Positions 53,913 to 62,380 of a stretch of DNA of 64,000 nt are shown in pieces (position 1 is the stretch's first letter; each line of letters begins with the position of its first letter). Both the position numbers and the translations under genes were made by a program. The notes below the pieces were generated by a model. That model saw only the letters and a program-made list of their open reading frames with translations, ran no database searches and was not told where the DNA came from. The stretch is taken from positions 1 to 64,000 of the forward strand of contig NZ_HG916854.1 of assembly GCF_000577275.2 (NCBI RefSeq), read 5' to 3'. Source of the DNA: Rhizobium favelukesii. GTDB taxonomy: Bacteria; Pseudomonadota; Alphaproteobacteria; Rhizobiales; Rhizobiaceae.

Positions 53913-54312
53913 GTGAAACGCAATTTGCACGTGGTCAGCACCGTTTCCCATTTCGCCCGATCCTGCGCATCCGACCGGCTTATGGCTCTCCGAGCTGACT
54001 CACCCCCACGACGTCTTCGCCGCCATTGGATACGAGCAACGTATCGTCAGCCCCAAAGGTGGCGTCTCGGCTCTGGAACCACGCGCACTTAAATGGCCGC
54101 TTCTGGGCGCAGCGGCGAAGGAGTAGCTCGACGATCCGAAGCGAATGGCACTGTTATCCACGACCGCCCACCCGAACGACATCAATCCGGCCGACTACGA
54201 TGCTATCTACTTCACTGATGGCCATGCGTTCATGTGGGACTTTCCCGACGATGAAGGACTGCAGCGGATCACTCGCGTCATCTGGGAAAAGGGCGGAATC
54301 GTCTCGTCCGTC
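53913..54312 (+). pseudogene. DJ-1/PfpI-family (type 1 glutamine amidotransferase-like) remnant
   Basis: From a GTG behind GGAGGGG, KRNLHVVSTVSHFA is followed by a one-base shift near 53959. The next frame reads GLWLSELTHPHDVFAAIGYE, RIVSPKGGVSALEPRALKWP and then an in-frame TAG at 54124 where TGG is expected. The sequence resumes HPNDINPADYDAIYFTDGHA and FPDDEGLQRITRVIWEKGGI, ending at SSV just before the nucleophile elbow. Frameshift, stop and truncation make it dead. Confidence 0.82.
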
Positions 54313-54809
54313 CAGGACCGACGGCAACTACCGTTCCTACGATCGGGAGGACCTGTCGTTCAGCTTGCGGTTGTAGTACCGGCGTCGAACGCGCCGTCCT
54401 GACGCATGGTCACGTTGTGCGGCCTTCGCCATGAGCAGGGCCTTGTCTGCCGGATCGCGACGCCCAACGAAAGCGCACGTCACCCTGCAAGCGTATTCAG
54501 CGTCATTGGGACACGCGGATCCGGACCAAGGTCCGCATGGGAGGTCGAACACTGCCGTTTGAGGTCACGGCCACTTGCCTCATCGAAAAACATCGGCGCG
54601 TTCGTCGGCGAGGCGGTTCTGAGCGCAGGGATGGGCAGCGTGATCCCCATTGCGGCGCTGATCCTGGTTCTGGTCGTCCGTCGTGGATCTGCGAGCGTGC
54701 CGGCGATCGAAGCCCGAATAGGGAACTGCGACAGGTTCCATTACGAGCCAAAAGTGTCCTCCTGGCTCATGAAGCGGAAGACCAGATCGGCGCATTCGTC
54801 TGATCCCGC
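54313..54809. other. Degenerate sequence, no supported gene
   Basis: About 500 bases with short frames in both directions. One (around 54590-54690) contains a hydrophobic run AGMGSVIPIAALILVLVV and may be part of a decayed membrane protein. Nothing else is recognisable. Confidence 0.35.
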
Positions 54810-54836
54810 GTTACCTCTCCGGGCTCCCCAGCGAAC
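54810..54836 (+). promoter_or_regulatory. ECF-sigma-type promoter before the ABM monooxygenase gene
   Basis: GTTACC (54810-54815) and CGAAC (54832-54836) are separated by 16 bases. It is the same pair, spacing and flank (GCGTTACCTC) as the promoter before the DUF2282 gene at 55249. The pattern resembles the SigF-type motif known from Caulobacter (GTAACC-N16-CGAA, from memory). Confidence 0.7.
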
Positions 54837-54857
54837 GCCAAAGAAAGGAATTCATCC

Positions 54858-55166
54858 ATGACAAGAATAGCGGGCGTCGTCGTGTTCAAGGCCAAGCCGG
54901 GCCTGGGCGAGGAAGCAGCAAAAAGAATCGCGGCAGCACTGCCCGCGGTCGAGGCGGAAGCAGGCACGACGCTCTGGCTCGTCCTGCACTCGAACGCCAG
55001 TGCGGACACGATCTACCTCGTCGACCTCTTCGACAGCGAAGGAAGCCTCAACGCCCATATGACGGGCAGCGCCGCAAGCCAGATTTTCGCGACCGTGCCC
55101 GAGTTGCTGGCCGCAGAACCCGAACTGCATCCGAGCACGGTGATTGCGTCGAAGCCAGCCGCATAG
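54858..55166 (+). CDS. ABM-domain (antibiotic biosynthesis monooxygenase-like) protein
   Basis: A 102-residue ferredoxin-like ABM protein: [20 protein letters not shown] at the start, then [20 protein letters not shown] and [20 protein letters not shown]. The His after NA in the last segment is typical of these cofactor-free monooxygenases. AAAGGAATTC precedes the ATG. Its promoter matches that of the bufferin-type operon, so it probably belongs to the same ECF sigma regulon. Substrate unknown; quinol-like or redox-stress metabolites are usual for relatives. Confidence 0.88.
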   Translation: MTRIAGVVVFKAKPGLGEEAAKRIAAALPAVEAEAGTTLWLVLHSNASADTIYLVDLFDSEGSLNAHMTGSAASQIFATVPELLAAEPELHPSTVIASKPAA

Positions 55167-55248
55167 GGCGTCTGGAGGCTCAAACCCCGCTTTTGCCGAC
55201 CATCTCCGGGCATCAATATTGGCCAGACAAATATTTCTCCGAAGCTGC

Positions 55249-55275
55249 GTTACCTCGGGGGAACCTGCATCGAAC
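55249..55275 (+). promoter_or_regulatory. ECF-sigma-type promoter before the DUF2282 gene
   Basis: GTTACC (55249-55254) and CGAAC (55271-55275) with a 16-base spacer. Identical in core and spacing to the promoter at 54810. The precursor ATG is 77 bases downstream of the CGAAC box. Confidence 0.72.
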
Positions 55276-55351
55276 TTCCATACAGACAGGTCGAAACCGG
55301 CCGTCGCAGTCAGCAATCGAAAGCGCTGGCTTAACCTTCAGGAGAACCAAT

Positions 55352-55684
55352 ATGTCTGATCGTCTGATTTCTACGCTGGTAGCTGGCGCCTTCGCTGCCG
55401 CCTTCGGTACGCTTACGGTCGCCCCGGCCCATGCCCAGGACTTCACGGAGCAGCAGAAGAAAATCCAGGCCGGCAACACCGTCAAGGTAAAGTCCGGCAA
55501 GGTTGAGCCTTGCTTCGGCGTCGCGCTCAAGGGCCAGAACGATTGCTTTGCTGGCGCCGGCACGACCTGCGCGGGCACCAGCGCCGCCGACTACCAAGGC
55601 AATGCCTTCAAGCTGGTTCCGACCGGCACCTGCACGGGTATCTCGACCCCGAATGGAGCCGGCAGCCTGAAGCCCAAGGTCTAA
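55352..55684 (+). CDS. bufA1: DUF2282 bufferin-type precursor peptide (BufA1-like)
   Basis: A 110-residue secreted precursor. The N-terminal signal sequence [20 protein letters not shown]...AHA is followed by a core with exactly four cysteines, in [26 protein letters not shown] and TGTCTG. This is the DUF2282 pattern. In bufferins the cysteines are modified by a DUF692 enzyme and the mature peptide binds copper in the periplasm. GGAGAA precedes the ATG at 55352. The modifying enzyme follows after a terminator-like hairpin. Copper as the metal is inferred from characterised relatives. Confidence 0.92.
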   Translation: MSDRLISTLVAGAFAAAFGTLTVAPAHAQDFTEQQKKIQAGNTVKVKSGKVEPCFGVALKGQNDCFAGAGTTCAGTSAADYQGNAFKLVPTGTCTGISTPNGAGSLKPKV

Positions 55685-55694
55685 ACGCCTTACT

Positions 55695-55720
55695 GGCCGG
55701 GCCGCGAAGGCCCGGCCTTT
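55695..55720 (+). terminator. Attenuator-like terminator between precursor and modifying enzyme
   Basis: GGCCGGGCC (55695-55703), loop GCGAA, GGCCCGGCC (55709-55717), then TTT. A strong hairpin with a short T-run just after the precursor gene would make the peptide more abundant than its enzymes. Confidence 0.75.
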
Positions 55721-55758
55721 CCCAACTTATCGGTCCTGTATAAGTCAAGGTAATTGCC

Positions 55759-56658
55759 ATGCCGGAACGGACATTTATATCCTCGCAGACAATGATGCCG
55801 GAACGTGCGGGCGTCGGCCTGAAGGCTGAGCACTACCGGACGATCATGCAGACCTCGCCCGATGTCGGCTTCTTCGAGGTGCACGCAGAGAACTACATGG
55901 GCGCAGGCGGGCCACCGCATCGCTACCTCTCGGCCATCCGCGAACGCTATCCGCTATCGTTGCACGGCGTCGGCTTGTCGATCGGCGCTGATCGGCCCCT
56001 CGACAAGGATCATCTCGCTCGCCTCACGGAGTTGATCGATCGCTACTCTCCGGCACTGTTCTCCGAGCATCTCGCCTGGTCCAGCCACGACGTCGGCTTT
56101 CTCAACGACCTGCTTCCTCTGCCCTATACGGACGAGACACTCATGCGCGTCGTGGAGCATGTTGATCAGGTGCAAGAAGCACTTGGGCGCCAGATGTTGC
56201 TGGAGAACCCTTCCACCTATCTGGCCTTCGCCGAAAGCACCTGGACAGAGACCGATTTCATTGCGGAGATTGTCCGACGGACCGGATGCGGTCTTCTGCT
56301 GGACCTCAACAACATTCACGTCGCCTGCACCAATCAGAACTGGAACCCGATCGCCTACCTCGATGCCTATCCGCTTTCTCATGTGCAGGAGATCCACCTG
56401 GCCGGGTTCGCGCCCGACGTCGACGAAGAAGGCCGCCCGCTGCTGATCGACGCTCACGATCGCCCGGTTGCAGAGACCGTCTGGGGTTTGTTCGCCCATA
56501 CGATCGAGTGCATCGGCCCGGTTCCAACCTTGATCGAATGGGATGCAAATCTGCCTGAGTGGCCGACACTGAAGGCCGAAGCAGAACGCGCGGAGTTGAT
56601 CATGGCCGACATCGGCAACATTCGCCAGCGTGCAGCCATCCCCGTCTACGCGCGCTAA
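55759..56658 (+). CDS. bufB: DUF692 multinuclear non-haem iron enzyme (MNIO, BufB-like)
   Basis: A 299-residue TIM-barrel enzyme of the MbnB/DUF692 family, which modifies precursor cysteines using a multinuclear iron centre. Candidate metal ligands occur in order: [74 protein letters not shown] and [21 protein letters not shown] precedes the start; internal Met12/Met13 are alternatives. It stands directly after the DUF2282 gene and before an unknown 328-residue gene. Confidence 0.94.
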   Translation: MPERTFISSQTMMPERAGVGLKAEHYRTIMQTSPDVGFFEVHAENYMGAGGPPHRYLSAIRERYPLSLHGVGLSIGADRPLDKDHLARLTELIDRYSPALFSEHLAWSSHDVGFLNDLLPLPYTDETLMRVVEHVDQVQEALGRQMLLENPSTYLAFAESTWTETDFIAEIVRRTGCGLLLDLNNIHVACTNQNWNPIAYLDAYPLSHVQEIHLAGFAPDVDEEGRPLLIDAHDRPVAETVWGLFAHTIECIGPVPTLIEWDANLPEWPTLKAEAERAELIMADIGNIRQRAAIPVYAR

Positions 56659-56673
56659 CACTGGAGGAGGCGC

Positions 56674-57660
56674 ATGCCAGCCCGGAGAGTTGCGATTTAT
56701 TACGCCTGGAGTCGGCCTGACGAGGCGAAAGCTCCGCTCGACGTCATCGAGGATCGCTTTCCGGCGCTCTTCGAGAGCCGCCGCATGCTCTTCCCTCGGT
56801 TCGAGGAACTGAGTGATCCTTCGCGCTTCGATCAGGGCATTGCTGGGTTTCTTGATCACATTGTGAAGAAGAACTTCGCCGCCGTGACGCTCAGCGAGGC
56901 GATAACCTGCGCACCGGTTATCGAAATCGAGCGGGTCGATGAGGACGGACGGCTTACCCCCATAGTCCCGGAAAATCTTAAAGGTACCGACACGCTCGTC
57001 GTTATCAGCTTCGATTCTCGCCGGACCGTTCAGCAGGCAAGCCAAGCCGAAATCACTTTCGTTTGCTCGTTTCTCTCCATTCCGGACCATCTCATTTTTG
57101 TCTGTCCCCACCACGACATTGGCGAGGAACCGTCTGTTTCGCATGAGAAAGCAATCTTCCGGCAAGTTGCGGACTTTTTGCATCATGGTGACAAGACAAT
57201 TCCGCCGCGACAGGGGTTTGGCGGCTTCGGGCGCTCGTTGCTCGCCGGTCTGGGCGTTCCCGTTGAAAACAGGTTTGGACTGCGTCCGGCCTCCGAGGCC
57301 GATGGCACGCCTTTCCCCATCGAAGCCGAGGCATCTCTCGACCGCCTTCATCTGCTCGCAGGTGTGGACACCTTCAATCTTCATCCCCATCTGCCCCACT
57401 TCGAGCGCATGGACGCGGCCATCCCGAAACTCGATGTGCTGGCGCGCCAGAAGATAGACCCTGCGGCTCCACCGCATCCATTCACTGCTGACGGTCGCAC
57501 CTCCTTCGACGCATTGCTGCAGTCGAAGCCGGACACATTCGCGGGGACGCTCTTGGTTGGCGACGCAACCCTGTGGAGTTCAACGGCCGGCGGTGTCGAC
57601 AGCCTTCGCGCCTTCTGGACCAACGTTGTTCAGCGTCCCCATCGAGGAGACCACCCGTGA
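56674..57660 (+). CDS. Unknown 328-residue protein embedded in the bufferin operon
   Basis: A full-length frame starting MPARRVAIYYAWSRPDEAKA behind a strong GGAGGAGG site, 15 bases after the DUF692 gene. Its TGA overlaps the GTG start of the DUF2063 gene (GTGA), which argues for co-translation. Visible segments are IEDRFPALFESRRMLFPRFE, DTLVVISFDSRRTVQQASQA, FVCPHHDIGEEPSVSHEKAI, PRQGFGGFGRSLLAGLGVPV and a C-terminal DTFAGTLLVGDATLWSSTAG. No signal peptide or membrane segment; several His and two or three Cys only. I recognise no family. The usual order in characterised operons goes from the MNIO straight to DUF2063, so this is an extra component: a new partner, a tailoring enzyme or a regulator. 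Confidence 0.8.
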   Translation: MPARRVAIYYAWSRPDEAKAPLDVIEDRFPALFESRRMLFPRFEELSDPSRFDQGIAGFLDHIVKKNFAAVTLSEAITCAPVIEIERVDEDGRLTPIVPENLKGTDTLVVISFDSRRTVQQASQAEITFVCSFLSIPDHLIFVCPHHDIGEEPSVSHEKAIFRQVADFLHHGDKTIPPRQGFGGFGRSLLAGLGVPVENRFGLRPASEADGTPFPIEAEASLDRLHLLAGVDTFNLHPHLPHFERMDAAIPKLDVLARQKIDPAAPPHPFTADGRTSFDALLQSKPDTFAGTLLVGDATLWSSTAGGVDSLRAFWTNVVQRPHRGDHP

Positions 57661-58511
57661 CCGGCGCGATTCGCAAATTGACTCCGAGTTTGGCGGGCTC
57701 CGAACACGATGCTGGCATGAACGGGTTGGCCGACCGGCAAGCCGACTTCGCCAGAGCACTGCTTAATCCGGAAATACCGGTTCCTTCAGGTCTGGTCGGT
57801 CCGGACGGACTGCCAAGCGCCAAGCGGTTCGCCGTCTACCGCAACAATGTCGTGGTCGGGTTGATCGAGACCCTGAAGGCGGCGTATCCTATGGTCCACC
57901 GCCTTGTTGGCGAGGAATTCTTCGCTGCCATGGCGCGTTTGTATGTGTTGGCAGAACCGCCGGCCTCTCCGATCATGCTCGACTACGGATCTGGCTTTCC
58001 CACCTTCATCGCACGCTTCGAACCCGCAGCGGTGCTCCCCTATCTCGAGGATGCTGCCCGGCTCGAGCGAGCATGGGTGGAAGCATACCACGCAACCGAA
58101 GCAACGCCGCTGCCGTCTTCTGCTCTCAGTCGGGTGCCGCCAGGCGACCTGCCAGCGCTACGGTTCGCCCTTCATCCGTCCGTCCGCATCGTAAGGTCAG
58201 TTTTCCCGATCGTGAGCATCTGGCAGGTGAATATCGATGGCGTCGAACGTGCGCAAATCGACTTGGACGACGGCGGAGAGGATGCGCTCATTGTTCGTCC
58301 CGAGGCGGATGTCGAGGTTCGGCGTCTGCCGGCGGGTGCAGCCGCTTTCATGGAGGCTCTGCAGGCAGGTTCGCCAATCGCCCACGCCCTTAAGCAAGGG
58401 CAGTCCGCCAGTCCGCGTTTCGACCTTGCCGGCACGCTCCGTGGCATGATCGAGTCAGGTGTAATCATCGGCTACCATACGCAGCCGATCCGGTCGTTGG
58501 AGATCGCATGA
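57657..58511 (+). CDS. bufC: DUF2063 protein (BufC-like), partner of the MNIO
   Basis: A 284-residue protein starting at a GTG that overlaps the previous stop. The N-terminal DUF2063 domain shows LADRQADFARALLNPEIPVP, RFAVYRNNVVVGLIETLKAA, YPMVHRLVGEEFFAAMARLY and EDAARLERAWVEAYHA. Relatives act as the partner protein that presents the precursor to the MNIO. Annotation as a 'DNA-binding' domain in databases is misleading for this context. It overlaps the DoxX gene by four bases (ATGA). Confidence 0.92.
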   Translation: MTGAIRKLTPSLAGSEHDAGMNGLADRQADFARALLNPEIPVPSGLVGPDGLPSAKRFAVYRNNVVVGLIETLKAAYPMVHRLVGEEFFAAMARLYVLAEPPASPIMLDYGSGFPTFIARFEPAAVLPYLEDAARLERAWVEAYHATEATPLPSSALSRVPPGDLPALRFALHPSVRIVRSVFPIVSIWQVNIDGVERAQIDLDDGGEDALIVRPEADVEVRRLPAGAAAFMEALQAGSPIAHALKQGQSASPRFDLAGTLRGMIESGVIIGYHTQPIRSLEIA

Positions 58512-59020
58512 GTTCGCAACCGACACTGCTGAACGGGATTGTGACGGCCATCCATCAAGCGCATCTCCAGATCAGTATGATCACACGATGGATCGCACCG
58601 CCGGTGTTGCGCATCGCCCTGGCGCTTCCCTTCCTTCGCTCCGGCCTCACACGCTGGGACGGTTTCCTGTCCCTCTCGCCGGGCACGCTGTTTCTGTTCG
58701 AGGAACAGTTCAGGCTTCATATCTTCGGCGGCGAATATGTCCTTCCCGCACCAGACCAACTCGCATTGTTAACCGCGACTGCAGAGATCGTATTGCCGAT
58801 ACTGTTGATCTTCGGCCTCGCGACGCGCTTTGCCGCACTCAGCCTGTTGGTCATGACAGGCGTGATCCAACTGGTGTTTCCGGATGGTTGGGCCAACTTC
58901 CACCTCTATTGGGCGGCTTTGGCCCTGGGCGTCATCGCGATCGGTCCCGGCGCAATTTCCGGCGATTACTTGCTTAGACGCATGGTCAATGGTTTCCGTG
59001 CGTCGGGGTCGAGATGGTAA
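58508..59020 (+). CDS. bufD: DoxX-family membrane protein (BufD-like)
   Basis: A 170-residue DoxX protein with about four membrane segments: VLRIALALPFLRSGLTRWDG (first helix), ALLTATAEIVLPILLIFGLA, LSLLVMTGVIQLVFPDGWAN and LYWAALALGVIAIGPGAISG. DoxX proteins are a regular part of bufferin operons, of unknown mechanism, possibly redox or quinol linked. Coupled translationally to the DUF2063 gene. Confidence 0.92.
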   Translation: MSSQPTLLNGIVTAIHQAHLQISMITRWIAPPVLRIALALPFLRSGLTRWDGFLSLSPGTLFLFEEQFRLHIFGGEYVLPAPDQLALLTATAEIVLPILLIFGLATRFAALSLLVMTGVIQLVFPDGWANFHLYWAALALGVIAIGPGAISGDYLLRRMVNGFRASGSRW

Positions 59021-59072
59021 TGTCCTGGTGTAAGATCATGGTCAACCGGCTCGCGCCTGTGAGGGTGCGGGG

Positions 59073-59723
59073 ATGAAGGATGAAAAGCGCAAGCGTCTTA
59101 CAGTGGTGACCTCAGATGGAGCGCGCACCCGAACGAAAGAGAGAGATCGTTTGCAGGACGAGGAGACCGCCGCATCACGCGACCTCGACTGGACTATTCT
59201 CATGGCGCGTGCGCAGGATGGCGATACCGTGGCCTATCTCCGTCTTCTTCAAGAAATCACGCCATATCTCAGATCACGGGTCAGACGGTGGCATAGGGAC
59301 CCTTGGGACATCGAAGATACAGTGCAGGACATCTTGCTCACCCTCCACTCGATCAGGCACACCTACGACCCTTCGCGTCCGTTCGGTCCCTGGCTCGTCG
59401 GCATCGCCAATCGTCGCGCCATCGACCGGCTGCGTCGCCGTGGTCGGCAAATGCAGCGCGAGGCGCCACTCACTGCCGAACACGAGGCAGCAGCAACGGC
59501 GCCCGATGAAAACAATGGCATGCTCGACAAACACAAACTGACTGAAGCCATCAGAGTGCTGCCGCCGATCCAGCAGAAGGCCGTCGATCTCCTGAAACTC
59601 AAGGAAATGTCGTTGAAGGAGGCGTCCGATGTTACCGGGATGTCAGTGGCATCCCTGAAAATGGCAACGTATAGGGCACTTCAGAATTTGCGTGCCCTGC
59701 TCTCGGATCGGAGGGATTGGTGA
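59073..59723 (+). CDS. ECF sigma factor (SigF-like)
   Basis: A 216-residue sigma-70 of the extracytoplasmic-function type. Region 2 is PYLRSRVRRWHRDPWDIEDT, VQDILLTLHSIRHTYDPSRP and FGPWLVGIANRRAIDRLRRR. Region 4 is AIRVLPPIQQKAVDLLKLKE and MSLKEASDVTGMSVASLKMA. Members paired with DUF1109/NrsF anti-sigma factors respond to redox and metal stress in Caulobacter. It begins 52 bases after doxX and overlaps the anti-sigma gene by one base (TGATG). It is the likely reader of the GTTACC-N16-CGAAC promoters. Confidence 0.93.
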   Translation: MKDEKRKRLTVVTSDGARTRTKERDRLQDEETAASRDLDWTILMARAQDGDTVAYLRLLQEITPYLRSRVRRWHRDPWDIEDTVQDILLTLHSIRHTYDPSRPFGPWLVGIANRRAIDRLRRRGRQMQREAPLTAEHEAAATAPDENNGMLDKHKLTEAIRVLPPIQQKAVDLLKLKEMSLKEASDVTGMSVASLKMATYRALQNLRALLSDRRDW

Positions 59724-60391
59724 TGGAGACGTCCGACTTGATCCACTCCCTCGCCACCAATGCAACCCCCGTCAAGCGTCTTCGGCCGCCGCTGGTCCGT
59801 GCCGCCGGCTGGCTCGTCATCGCGGCGGCGATCATGGCGCTGATGACGATCAGCCATGGCGTGCGGCCGCAATTCACTGAGCGCATGCAGGACACAGTAT
59901 TCGCCATCAACATGATGTCGTCGCTACTGACGGGCGTTCTTGCGACCTTCGCCACCTTCTTCGCCAGCCTGCCGGACCGGTCCCGCCGATGGCTTCTGTT
60001 GCCCATCCCGCCGCTCGGCGTCTGGCTCTCGACAATCGGCTATCAATGCTTCGCAGGATGGGTGCCTATACCACCGGGAGCAGTTACGGTCGAAGCGGCA
60101 TCGAGTTGCGTTGCCACACTCGTCCTGACCAGCCTGCCGCTGTCGCTTTTGATGCTGGCGATGCTGCGTTACACGGCTGCACTCCGGCCAACGTCTGTCA
60201 TTCTCATGGGAAGCCTTGCCGTTTCGGCAGTCACCGCGACAGCCTTGTCGATGTTCCATCCGCTCGATGCCACAGCAATGATCCTCGGATGGAATCTCGG
60301 CACGGCCGTTCTGTTCCTGGGAGGGGCCGCAATCTTCAGTCGGAAGGTGGCGCGCTCGAGTAATGAGCGGAGAGACCGATCGCCAAGATGA
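59723..60391 (+). CDS. NrsF-like (DUF1109) anti-sigma factor
   Basis: A 222-residue integral membrane protein with about six hydrophobic segments: AAGWLVIAAAIMALMTI, MMSSLLTGVLATFATFF, LLLPIPPLGVWLSTIGYQC, VATLVLTSLPLSLLMLAML, LMGSLAVSAVTATALSMF and LGWNLGTAVLFLGGAAIF. Family members hold the sigma factor at the membrane and release it through conserved cysteines; Cys is seen in IGYQCF and AASSCVATL. The first is in the position of the sensor cysteines. Confidence 0.9.
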   Translation: METSDLIHSLATNATPVKRLRPPLVRAAGWLVIAAAIMALMTISHGVRPQFTERMQDTVFAINMMSSLLTGVLATFATFFASLPDRSRRWLLLPIPPLGVWLSTIGYQCFAGWVPIPPGAVTVEAASSCVATLVLTSLPLSLLMLAMLRYTAALRPTSVILMGSLAVSAVTATALSMFHPLDATAMILGWNLGTAVLFLGGAAIFSRKVARSSNERRDRSPR

Positions 60392-60454
60392 TGTTCCTAT
60401 TGGGTACACGGGCGAATGCCTCGTCAGGGCGGCCTCTGAAAGGTGATTGATCGG

Positions 60455-61861
60455 ATGATTGCCTCACCGGCTCAATTTTCAATCCTGAAACAACGCTGCG
60501 ATGGCCGGACTTCGGAGGCCATCGAACGTTTTTTTGTGCGAAGCGTCGGACTTCCGCGTGAACCGCATCAATCCGCTCGCTTTCGCCATGGAGGTTGGCC
60601 TTGACGAGACGGCCTGCATCGGCGCCTTCCTTCACGCTACCCAAATCGGGATCGTCGATCTGGCTTGGAACGTCGTTTGCGGTGGGTGCGGCAGCATCCT
60701 CCATTCGGCTAATTCCCTTAAAGCAATAAACGATCTGCACTACCGATGTGGGCTCTGCGCTGCCGACTGTCAGACGATGCTCGATGACAGCGTCGAGGTG
60801 ACCTTTACTGTCAGCCCGAAATTGCGTGCCATTTCTGCCCACGAGCCGGATACACTGCCACTGTGGGACTACGTCCGCCAGGTCTACTGGAGTTCAGGGA
60901 GTGATCTACCTGCCGATCTTCGGCCGGTGGTCGACGGAGCCGCGCTGGATGCGATCGAGTTGTCGGCCGGCTCGTTCGCGACCCGAACGCTGCGGATGGC
61001 CGAGGGGTTCGTGGTGGTTTTCGACCCGGTAACACACAGCTCGACCCTGCTTCGCGTCGTTGGAACACTGCAGGATGCTCAACAAATGCTGACCATCGCT
61101 CTCGCCGAAGGAGTGGAAGAACGCGCTCAGATAGAGGTGGCGCCGGGCCTGTTTGAGCTCACGCTGGAAAACAGGACAAGGCAACGTGCAATGCGATCCT
61201 GTGGCTTGCGGGCGACGCATTGCGCGAACTCATCAGCCGACGGGTGCCGTCTCTGAGCGCCAAGCGGTTGCTCAGCCACCAGACGTTCCGCGATCTATAC
61301 CAAACAGACGTATTCGACATTAACCAGCACTTCCGCATCACCAGCCTGACATTCCTGTTCACCGACCTGAAGGGATCGACGGCGCTTTACAGGCGCGTCG
61401 GCGATCTCGCAGCGTTCGATCTGATCCGGGCACATTTCCTTGTGCTAACCAATATCATCGCACGGAATTCCGGGGCGGTGGTAAAGACCATCGGCGACGC
61501 GGTCATGGCATCGTTCCCCACACCGTCCGATGGCATGGCGGCTGGACTGCTCATGAAAAAGGCGATGACCGAACTCAATGCACAGCACGGCAGCGAAGAC
61601 ATTCTCCTCAAGATAGGACTACATGCCGGCTCCTGCATTGCCGTGACCCTCAATGAACGGCAGGATTATTTTGGGCAGACAGTGAACATTGCATCCCGCG
61701 TGCAAGGACTGGCCGACAGCGAGAAGATCGTTGCTACCGAAGCTGTACTGGAAGACGCGGGCGTCCGGGCGCTGTTTGGGGGGCGCGAAGTCGGTATCAT
61801 TCATTCCCGCCGGCGGCTACGCGGGTTTGACGAAGAGATTTCTGTCTACGAAATTGCGTGA
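60455..61861 (+). pseudogene. DUF5939 adenylate/guanylate cyclase with two frameshifts
   Basis: Begins MIASPAQFSILKQRCDGRTS behind AAAGGTGATT. A T7 run (60529-60535) has one T too many; in the shifted frame it continues EASDFRVNRINPLAFAMEVG, then WNVVCGGCGSILHSANSLKA, a zinc-ribbon-like DUF5939 segment. A second shift near 61190 leads to WLAGDALRELISRRVPS and the class III cyclase domain TSLTFLFTDLKGSTALYRRV (metal Asp), AVVKTIGDAVMASF (second Asp) and GQTVNIASRVQGLADS. All catalytic parts are present once rejoined, so the lesions are recent or are sequence errors. Confidence 0.85.
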
Positions 61862-62059
61862 AGGAGTGGCTCCCTTGACGGATGTAACCACTCGCCTTGG
61901 TTTTGAGGACGTAGGAGAGCAGCGATGAGCTATCACGTCGGATTGAACGTGACACTTCTGACGCCGAATTCAAACTGCTATACGTGATCAACGAGTCCAC
62001 ACCTGCCCGCGCTGCTGACCAACGCTGAGCGGTGTGAGAAGTCGAGAATTATGCTCCAC

Positions 62060-62363
62060 ATGTGCAGATTCGTTGGTGTGGGACCCTAAATATCGTAGCC
62101 ACTTATCGCGGCATCTCGAAGCGGGAGGCCGTCTTCGTGCCGGTCCTTGGATACCTCGACGACATCGTCATCGTCCCGTTGGGCATTCTCCTGGGCGGTC
62201 AAGCTGATCCCGCCCCACATCCTGGCCGAGCGCCGTGCGACGGCGGCGTGCTCGGAAAGACCCCTGGAGTCGCGCCGCCATGGTCGCCATCGTCGCGATC
62301 TGGATTGGCGTCGGGCTGATCGCATCGACAATGATGCTGAAGGCGATCTCAGCTCGAGCCTGA
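62060..62363 (+). pseudogene. DUF1232 (YkvA-like) membrane protein remnant
   Basis: VPVLGYLDDIVIVPLGILLG matches the DUF1232 core. A one-base shift near 62200 moves VKLIPPHILAERRATAACSE to another frame, and a final AAMVAIVAIWIGVGLIASTM membrane segment lies in a third. The N-terminal half (PIDLIPDF motif) is not seen. Confidence 0.7.
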
Positions 62364-62380
62364 GGATTTGCCAGGCATCC

